NCBI GenBank assembly: GCA_903954065.1
Contig: CAJBME010000174.1
Coordinates: 1-44,061 of the forward strand
Reading direction: 5' to 3'
Source: an uncultured bacterium
Lineage (GTDB): Bacteria > Verrucomicrobiota > Verrucomicrobiia > Verrucomicrobiales > V1-33
DNA length: 44,061 nucleotides
This document shows positions 24,942 to 33,700 of the stretch, one piece after another; the stretch's first letter is position 1; each line of letters begins with the position of its first letter. A program made the translations under genes and the position numbers. The notes under the pieces are model-generated. The model made no database searches, had not been told where the DNA came from, and worked only from the letters and a program-made list of their open reading frames with translations.

Positions 24942-26063
24942 ATGAATTCTCCCTTGCCGATGCGGCGCGTCGTTATCGCCTGTGGCGGCACCGGTGGGCA
25001 TTTGTTCCCCGGCATTGCTGTGGCCCAAGTGCTTCGTGCGCGCGGCCATCAGGTGCTGCTTTTGATCTCGGAAAAGCCGGTCGACGCCACCGCCGCTCAG
25101 GACCATCCCGACTTAGATTTTGCGGCGGTGCCAGCCATCGGTCTCCCATCGATACTTTCGCCCCGGGCCCTGCTGTTTGTCTGGAGGTTCTGGCGGACGT
25201 ATCGGACGACATTAAAAATCCTGCGCGATTTCCGCCCGGATGCCGTGTTGGGCATGGGTGGATTTACGTCGTTACCGCCGGCGCTGGCTGGCCGCACGCT
25301 TGGGGCGCGCACGTTCATCCACGAATCCAACGCTATTCCTGGCAAAGCCAACCGCCTGACTGCGCGTTTCAGTGATGTGGTGCTGCTCGGTCTGGCTGAT
25401 TGTGCCCGCCATTTTCCGGGCAAAGATTCGCGGGTGGTGGGCACGCCGCTGCGGGCTTCCATGTTGGCCCCGGTCGATCGCGCGGCGGCCTATGCTTTTT
25501 TCGGCCTCGATCCGTCTAAAATGACGCTCTTGATCATGGGCGGCAGCCAAGGGGCCCGCGGGGTGAACCGCGCGGTGCAGGCGGCTCTGCCCATGCTGGA
25601 CCGCACCACCGTCCAATTCGTCTGGCTGAGCGGTCGGGATGACGAGGCCGGGGTTCGGGCCGCCCTGGCCCAGAGCGGACATCAGGCATTTGTAGCCCCC
25701 TTTCATCCGCGGCTCGACCTCGCCTACGCCATCGCCGACGTGTGCCTCGCCCGTTCCGGCGCCTCCAGCTTGGCCGAACTCGCCCACTTCGGGGTCGCCA
25801 CCATCCTCAGTCCTCTGCCCACCGCCGCCGAAGACCATCAGACTCACAATGCTCTAGTCTTCGCCCGGCAGGAAGCCGCCATTCACCTCCCTCAAAACGA
25901 CGCCACTCCGGAAACACTCAGCACTCTGATCAACGGATTGCTGACCGATAACACCCGGCGTCAAACCCTTGCCTCCCGCCTCCACACCCTCGGCGTCAGC
26001 CACGCCGCCGAACAAGTGGCTACCGTGATCACCGGTAGCCCCGGGCCGACAGGCCCCTCATAA
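24942..26063 (+). CDS. murG: MurG, lipid II-forming GlcNAc transferase
   Basis: 373 residues from the ATG at 24942; a GTG at 24894, overlapping the pilT stop, would add a charged leader. GGTGGHLFPGIAVA near the N-terminus is the lipid-I/phosphate loop of MurG. GMGGFTSLPPAL and IHESNAIPGKANR follow. The GT28 C-lobe shows LIMGGSQGARGVN and ARSGASSLAELAHFG with PTAAEDHQTHNA, which bind UDP-GlcNAc. MurG transfers GlcNAc to lipid I at the inner membrane. Its place behind pilT, outside a dcw cluster, is unusual. Its last six bases overlap the end of the convergent esterase gene. Confidence 0.91.
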   Translation: MNSPLPMRRVVIACGGTGGHLFPGIAVAQVLRARGHQVLLLISEKPVDATAAQDHPDLDFAAVPAIGLPSILSPRALLFVWRFWRTYRTTLKILRDFRPDAVLGMGGFTSLPPALAGRTLGARTFIHESNAIPGKANRLTARFSDVVLLGLADCARHFPGKDSRVVGTPLRASMLAPVDRAAAYAFFGLDPSKMTLLIMGGSQGARGVNRAVQAALPMLDRTTVQFVWLSGRDDEAGVRAALAQSGHQAFVAPFHPRLDLAYAIADVCLARSGASSLAELAHFGVATILSPLPTAAEDHQTHNALVFARQEAAIHLPQNDATPETLSTLINGLLTDNTRRQTLASRLHTLGVSHAAEQVATVITGSPGPTGPS

Positions 26064-27314
26064 CGTCGCCGGGCGGGCGAGGCGTGCTTCCAGCCATGGA
26101 GTGACCTTTTCCGCCCACTGGGCGCCGTGCTGGCGAAGTCCGGGGCCGCTGAAATGAACTCCCTGACCGCCGGCTTCCCTCCACTCGCTCTTGAGCGCAT
26201 CAGAATCCGGCCCGGGCTCGGCCAAGCCGTCCGCCCAAAGCGACGCCTGAGCCGCTCGGATGTCAGGCGATGCTTCGTCGCCCGGCACATGATAACTCAC
26301 CTGGGCCACGAACCACGGCACTTCCCAGCCCGCAACTTGACGGGAGTCCCTAATCAAGCGGCCCAGTAACGACCGGTACATGTCTCCCGGCAGGGTGCGC
26401 TGGGGATCCGCCTGATTGGCATCACTCTCACCCTGATGCCAGAGCACCGCGCGAAATCCCCGGGGACCCAACGCCGCGAGTCGACCCGTGAAGGCTGCAA
26501 AAATGTCGCCTTTGCTTTCCCATCCCCCCTCTGGCACGGGCCGCACATGGCCTTCAATCGTCGGAGGATGCGGGAATCGCGCCCCCGCCGGCAGCCACTC
26601 GCGCACGCTGGTCGCCCCCACCCCGCAAGAAGCGATACCAATCGGAACGTTGAACTTCCGGGCCATTGCATCACCAAAAGTAGGAATAAAACTTCCTCCA
26701 TCCCCGCTCGCTCCCGGTTGGGGGTCGTCCGCCACCCGCCAACGCACCCCATCAAAAGTTGTCACCAGTCCGCTCTCCGGTCGCTGCCTCTCCTCACCAT
26801 GATTCGCGGAGTTGGACTGCCCCGCAATCACAAAGACCTCGCCACACCCGACCGGCGCCACCGCCGCCTCCGCGACGACCCGGTCGGCCACCACCACCCG
26901 TACCTCCAGCCGCTGCCAGCCGCCCGCCGTCATCTCCAGCCCAGTCGAAAAACCACCGCCCTCGTGCCGCTCGACCACCAGCCGCCGCCAGTCGTCCGGT
27001 CCGGCGCCGGCCGCACTGCCCGCTTCGCCCGCTTCACCCGCCGAAGCCGTCCCCTCGGCTTCCGCGGCACCCACCGCCCGCAACCGGGCCTCAATCACCG
27101 TGTTTTCCGCCGGCACATCCACTAACTGCCCACGAATGATCAGCGGCCCGCTCACTTTGGTCACTCGTTGGGTCACCTGATGCTCCAGCGGTGCGGTCAA
27201 TGTGATCGATCCAGCTGCCGCCATAAAGGCTGGCCCGAACACGCTCGGCACAATCAATCGCAGCTGACGCCAAACCCGCCGACGCGTGAAAAACAAGAAA
27301 TTGGGGGAACTCAT
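26058..27314 (-). CDS. Sialate O-acetylesterase-like SGNH hydrolase
   Basis: 418 residues. An N-terminal hydrophobic stretch (LIVPSVFGPAFMAAAG) is a signal or anchor. A beta-sandwich part (about 35-155) includes an Ala/Gly/Glu low-complexity insert (about 84-104). The SGNH core starts with VFVIAGQSNSA, Ser167 being the nucleophile. WHQGESDA and the late VHFSGPG, which carries the catalytic His, follow. This matches the SASA/DUF303 family that deacetylates sialic acids or plant polysaccharides such as acetyl-xylan. The substrate is not predictable. It is convergent with murG, with a 6-bp overlap, and alone on its strand. Confidence 0.8.
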   Translation of the reverse strand: MSSPNFLFFTRRRVWRQLRLIVPSVFGPAFMAAAGSITLTAPLEHQVTQRVTKVSGPLIIRGQLVDVPAENTVIEARLRAVGAAEAEGTASAGEAGEAGSAAGAGPDDWRRLVVERHEGGGFSTGLEMTAGGWQRLEVRVVVADRVVAEAAVAPVGCGEVFVIAGQSNSANHGEERQRPESGLVTTFDGVRWRVADDPQPGASGDGGSFIPTFGDAMARKFNVPIGIASCGVGATSVREWLPAGARFPHPPTIEGHVRPVPEGGWESKGDIFAAFTGRLAALGPRGFRAVLWHQGESDANQADPQRTLPGDMYRSLLGRLIRDSRQVAGWEVPWFVAQVSYHVPGDEASPDIRAAQASLWADGLAEPGPDSDALKSEWREAGGQGVHFSGPGLRQHGAQWAEKVTPWLEARLARPATL

Positions 27315-27752
27315 GAATGCAACCTACAGGCCGACGGGTCACGGCTCAAGCGCGCGGTGTCGACCTATGTCCGCGCCCCCTGCTTAGCTACTCAAGGTGT
27401 CGACCGATGAAATGATTCGATGAAATGAGCGAGCGATACATTGCTTCGAGCTCGTGGTGCCGTATACTGACTGAGTCATGAATGAACACTGGGGGCATTT
27501 CGCTACTTCGGTTTCAGCTCGGATTTGTATGAAATATTTCTTGTTGGTACGGGCCAAAATGGTGGGTTTTGGAGTCTTGGCTTCGGTCAGACCATGGGCA
27601 TTATGGACTGGTGACGGCGTGGGTCACGATGGGAGTGAGGCATCGGGGATGATTTTCCGACGATCGAAGGTGGGTGGTATACTTACTGAAAGAGACAAGG
27701 GACGGTCATCCCTCAGGATTTCAACCGGCGGGCTAGCCATCTGAGTCATTTC
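27315..27752. other. Upstream region of the cyclic glucan synthase gene
   Basis: This is the divergent leader between the esterase and the glucan synthase. It contains the promoter listed at 27441-27468. A frame of 88 codons (27478-27744) begins 9 bp after that promoter and ends 8 bp before the synthase start. Its sequence has no family resemblance, so I treat it as doubtful. GATGAAATGA-like strings repeat near 27407-27427. Confidence 0.35.
27441..27468 (+). promoter_or_regulatory. Sigma-70-like promoter upstream of the glucan synthase
   Basis: TTGCTT at 27441-27446 and TATACT at 27463-27468 are separated by 16 bp. Transcription would start near 27475 and give a leader of about 280 nt before the synthase ATG at 27753. 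Confidence 0.38.
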
Positions 27753-30700
27753 ATGAATCCCCTTCCTCCCACCACCCGCCCGCTCTCGCCCTTGAGGGCC
27801 GAGTTGTTCAGCACCGATCAGCTGCAATCGCACGCGGTTGATCTTGCTTCCGGGCATCAGATTGATGCCAAACGCGGGCCCAACCGGCTTCTGCAGCGAC
27901 TCGGCGAGAATGAGGAAATACTCCTCGAGGTCTATGATCTGGTGACCTCAGTGGAAGCGGAAAACCGTCGAGTCGCCCCGGCCGGCGAATGGCTGCTGGA
28001 CAATTTTTATCTCATCGAGCAGCACATCCGGGCCAGCCGGCTCCATCTGCCCAGCACGTACAGTCAGGAGTTACCGCGCCTGCTCAACAGCCCGGCCGCA
28101 GGCTTTCCGCGAGTTTATGCCATTGCTCTCGAGCTGATTTCTCATGCGGATGGCCGGGTCGATGCGGAGAACATCAGCCACTTTATTCGATCCTATCAAA
28201 CGATCACTCCGCTGACGCTGGGCGAGCTGTGGGCAGTGCCCATCATGTTACGGCTTGGATTGATTGAAAACCTGCGCCGTGTCTCCGAGCATATTGCGCA
28301 GCGCCGGCGCGACCGCGATCTAGCCAGCGGCTGGGCGGCGCGGCTGCAAGAGGTGTTAGATGAGCCAGCCCGAGCACTGCATGTTCTGGCTGAAATGGCC
28401 CAGTCCAACCCGCCCTTCAGCAATCAATTTGTCGAAGAATTCTCGGCCCGAATGAACGGTCAGGGACCTGCGCTGGCCACCATTCAGAGCTGGGTGCAGC
28501 ACCGGTTGGCCGACGAAGGATTGACCCGAGAGCAATTGCAGCGAACGGACAATCAGACCCAAGCAGCGGATCAGGTTTCGATTGGTCACAGCATTGGCAG
28601 TCTGCGGAACTTAGGTGCCATGGACTGGCGTCAATTTGTCGAGGCCATGAGCGTGGTCGAAGCCACCCTGCACACCGATCCGGCCGGGGTGTATCCCTCG
28701 ATGGATTTTGCCACGCGCGATACTTACCGGCATCGCATTGAAAATCTGGCGCGGCGGGCCAGTCTCACGGAACTGGCGGTGGCGCAGGAGGCCGTCCGTC
28801 TGGCCGCGCTGGCTGGCGAGCGCGACGGGGTCGCAGCGCGAGCGGCGCATGTCGGGTATTATCTGATTGACCGGGGTCAGACCGCTCTGGAACAAGAGGT
28901 GCGGGCGCGATTCTCTTGGCGCGCCTGCCTCTGCCGCGGCGCGGGTCGATGGTCGGTCGTGGTCTATGCCGGCTGCTTGGCGGTCGTGACGCTGGTCGCC
29001 ACGTGGGCGCTGCACCGGGCCGGTGATCTGGGCGGATGGCATGACTGGAGAGTCTGGCTGCTCAGTGGACTCGGGTGCGTCAGCGCCTCGCAACTGGCCG
29101 TGACCGTCGTCAATTTGATCACGACACTGGTCGTCCCTCCTCGACCGCTGCCACGCCTCGATTTTTCCAAAGGAATCCCCGAGGAAAGCCGGACTCTAGT
29201 CGTCATTCCCGCGTTGCTGACGAACGCGGAGGAAATTCATGACCTTCTGCATGGATTGGAGCTTCGATACGTGGGAAATCGCGACCCGAACCTACTTTTT
29301 GCCCTGCTGACAGATTTCTGTGATGCGCTGGAGCCCGTGCACTCGGGGGATGGTGCCTTGCTAGACGCCGCGGCGGATGGCATCAAAGCGTTGAACGAGC
29401 GGCACAGTCCGGGCGGCCGGACGCTCTTTTACCTCTTTCACCGGTCTCGGGTGTGGAATCCTCATGAGCGGCTCTGGATGGGGTATGAACGCAAACGAGG
29501 CAAACTCGAGCAGTTGAACGAAATGCTGCGCGGTGGCTCGAGCGATCCTTTTACGACCAGGGTGGGCGATGTTGCAGCGATGCCGGCCATCCGTCATGTG
29601 ATCACGCTGGACACCGACACGGCGCTGCCCCGGGATGCCGCCCGTCGGCTGGCTGGCACACTGTCTCATCCGCTCAACCGGCCGCGGTACGATCCGGTCT
29701 CCGGCCGCATCGTCGAAGGGTATGCCATCTTACAACCGCGAACACCGGTCAGCCTGACCGCGGCCAACCGCTCGCGCTTCGCCCAACTTTCTGGCGGCGA
29801 CCCTGGCATTGATCCGTACACGAGGGAAGTCTCGGATGTCTATCAGGACCTATTTGCCGAAGGATCGTATGTCGGAAAAGGCATTTATGATGTCGATGCC
29901 TTTCGTCAGGCCACCGCCAGCCGGTTTCCTGAGAATCTCATCCTCAGTCATGACTTGGTGGAAAGCAATTACGCCCGTTCCGCACTGGTCAGTGATGTCG
30001 AATTGTACGAAGAGCATCCTTCCAGCTTCACTGCCGAAATGAGTCGGCGGCACCGATGGATTCGCGGCGACTGGCAGATCGCCGGGTGGCTGCTGCCGCG
30101 CGTGCTCGGCCCTGGCAATACGAGGATCCCCAACACGCTGACCGCGCTTGGGTGGTGGAAAATCTTCGACAACCTCCGGCGCAGCATGGTGCCTCCCGCC
30201 ATGCTCGTGCTGCTACTCGCCGGCTGGGTCCTGGCTCCGGAACCGATTGGCCTCTGGTCTTGCTTTATCGTGGCCCTGACCGTGTTCCCGGTTTTCCTGA
30301 CGGCCCTGACGGGGCTGGCACGCAAACCACAGGCCCGCAGCTGGGGGCTTCACGCCCGCACGACGCTGTACTCGCTTGGCCAGCAGGCCGCCGAAGCCGC
30401 TCTGGCGCTTTCCTCCCTGCCGTATCGCGCGGCCATTCACCTCGATGCCATGGTGGCGTCGGCTGGACGAATGCCATTCACTCGGCGCGGACTGCTCCTC
30501 TGGCATACCCCCCGGTATATCAAAAGGAATCAATGTCGGAAATGGGTCGATTTTACTCGAGAGATGTGGATCGCTCCTGCGGTGGCCTTGGCCGCCGCCG
30601 GGTGGCTAGGAAGCACGCAACCGAGCGAGTTGTGGATCAGCGGACCGATACTTCTGCTCTGGTTGATCGCCCCGGTGGCGGGTTGGTGGGTCAGTCGCCC

Positions 30701-33700
30701 GTTGATCACTGAAAAACCTGTTTTGACGGCGGCGCAGCGGACGTTTTTGCGCGGCCTCTCGCGCCGGACGTGGCGGTATTTTGAGGTGTTTGCGACCGAG
30801 ACTGAAAACTGGCTGGCACCGGACAATTTTCAGGAACTACCCGGTCCAGTCATCGCCTCGCGCACGTCACCGACGAACATTGGCATGGGCTTGCTGGCCA
30901 CGCTGGCCGCCGGTGACTTCGGCTACCTCTCAGCCAGTCAGGTGCTCGATCGCACCGAAAAAGCACTGACTTCGCTGGAAAACTTGGAACGATACCGCGG
31001 GCACCTCTACAATTGGTACGACACTCGATCCCTGAAACCACTTCATGCCTTGTACGTCTCCAGCGTGGACAGCGGCAATCTGGCCGGAGCCCTAGCCACG
31101 CTGCAGGCAGGTTTGCTCGAGCTGAAAAATCAGGAGATTTTCCCCGCGGCCATGATCGACGGTCTGCGCGACACGGCGGCCATGCTTGCCACCCCGATAT
31201 CGACCGCGCTGCAGGCCCGACTGGACTCGCCGCCGGCGCGCACCCCCGCCGCCACCGCCGCTTGGCTGCAGGCCATGATCGCAGAAATCGATGCCTTACC
31301 GGTCGATGGCGCACTCGTCCCTGAGGAAGCATGGTGGAAAGCCGCGCTCGCAGGGCAAGCGCGCGCCGCGCTTCATGACGTGCAGTCACTCGCGACCAGT
31401 CTGGAACAGAGTGATCACATGCCGACGTGGCAGGAAGCGGCCGCGGCCGTGACCGCCAGTGATGGCGGACCCGCCCTCGACCGGCTCCGCCAAATCGACG
31501 ACCTCGCGCGACGGTGCGCGGAGCAAGCGGTCATGGATTTTAGTTTCCTCCATGATGCGGGTCGCGACTTGCTATCGATCGGCTACAACGTCACTGACCG
31601 CCGCCTTGATTCTTCTTATTACGACCTACTCGCCTCCGAGGCGCGATTGGCGAGTTTTATCTTGGTGGCTCGGGGTGAGCTGGCTCAGGACCATTGGTTT
31701 GCTTTGGGTCGGCAATTCACCACCCATGATGGAGCGATGGCTTTGCTTTCGTGGAGCGGCTCCATGTTCGAATACCTGATGCCACTGGTGTTGATGCCAT
31801 TGCATGATCACACGCTCTTGGGAGAAACGTGCCGGGCGGTGGTCTCGCGGCAGATCGAATACGGTCGTCAGCGGGGCGTGCCATGGGGAATCTCGGAATC
31901 GGGGTATGCAATCACCGATGCGCAGGGAGCGTATCAATACAGCGCCTTTGGAGTGCCCGGTCTCGGATTTAAGCGCGGTCTGGCTGATGATTTGGTCATT
32001 GCTCCGTATGCGGCAGCTCTGGCGTTAATGATCCGTCCTGGAGAATCATGTCAGAATCTGCAGCGCTTGGCGACCGGCGGTTATCAAGGAATCTACGGGC
32101 TTTATGAAGCCATCGACTTCACGCCATCGCGAGTACCGCGGGGAAAACCGGCCGTTCTGCTGCGCAGTTACATGGCTCATCACCAAGGGATGAGTCTACT
32201 GTCATTTGCTTCGGTGTTGCTGGACCAGCCGATGCAGCGCCGGTTTTTGTCTGATCCTTATCTGAAGGCGGCCGAAGTCCTCTTGTGCGAGCGCATTCCC
32301 AAGGTTTCATCCCCGCAGCATTTGCACGCGGCGGAAGTGAACGCCGCCCGCCGCCCACCGGAAAAAGAAGCGGTCAGCCTGCGGGTCTACAACACGCCGC
32401 ATACTGTCGCTCCCGAAATCCAGCTCCTCTCGAATGGCCGATTTCACGTCATGGCCACCAATGCCGGCGGCGGATACAGCCGATGGAACGACCTCGCCGT
32501 CACCCGCTGGCGTGAAGACGCGACGTGTGACGATTGGGGCGCATTTTGCTATTTGCGGGACTCCGCCAGCGGATCCCTCTGGTCGCCGGCGTATCAACCG
32601 ACGCGGCGTACTGCCGATCATTACGAGGCCATCTTTGTGCAGGGGCGTGCTGAGTACAGACTGCGCGCCAACGAAATAGATGCTTACACCGAGATCGCGG
32701 TCTCACCCGAGCACGATGTGGAAGTGCGTAGGATCACCCTGACCAACTTGTCTGAGACCCGCCGCCGCATGGAATTGACCAGTTACGCTGAAGTCGTACT
32801 GGCTCCATTGAAGGCGGACCTTTCTCACCCGGCCTTCAGCAATCTGTTTGTGCAAACCGAGATCCAGCTCGAGCTGCAGGCGATTCTCTGTACCCGTCGC
32901 GCCCGCGCGCCAGGCGAGCACCCGCCGTGGATGTTTCATTTGATGACCACTCAGGGCACCTTGGACGGCCCGGTGTCAGGCGAGACCAATCGAGCCCTCT
33001 TTATCGGCCGTCACGGCAGTCTGGAAAAACCGGCGGCCTTTGACCATCTTGGTCCGCTCTCGAACACAGACGGATCCGTACTCGACCCCGTCGTAGCTCT
33101 GCGTCAGAGTGTTTTTATTGAACCTGATTCGTCGGCCAACTGGCATCTCATCACAGGCATGGCGGCCACGCGCGAAGAAGCCTTGCGATTGATTGATTTA
33201 TACCGGGACCCCAGTTTCGCCGCCCGGGCTTTTGAAATGGCTTGGTCACAAAGCCTGCTCGAATTGCGCCAGCTCCAAGCCACCGAGTCAGATTCCCAGC
33301 TCTATGCACAGCTAGCGGGTTCCATCATCTACGCCAACCCACTGCATCGCGCGCCAGCCGAACTGATGCGGCGCAACAAAGCCGGTCAGTCCGGATTATG
33401 GGCGTTCGGAATATCAGGCGACCTGCCCATCGTCCTGATGAGAATCGGCGACGTCCACCGTATCCAACTCGTCCAGCACGTGCTGCGAGCCCATGCCTAT
33501 TGGCGACAAAAAGGATTGGAGGTGGATCTGGTCATTCTCAACGAGGATTTCTCAGGCTATCGCCAAGTGCTGCAGGATCGCATCGTCTCCATGATGGCCA
33601 CCGGCAGCGAATCGCATCGCATCGACCAACGCGGCGGCATTTTCCTCCGCCGCAGCGAGGATTTGCCAGAAGAAGCCAGAGTGCTCCTCCAGTCAGTGGC

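Noticed and set aside
26436..27139. Overlapping plus-strand Pro/Arg-rich frames
   Set aside because: Antisense to the esterase gene; their composition reflects GC-rich codons of the real strand.
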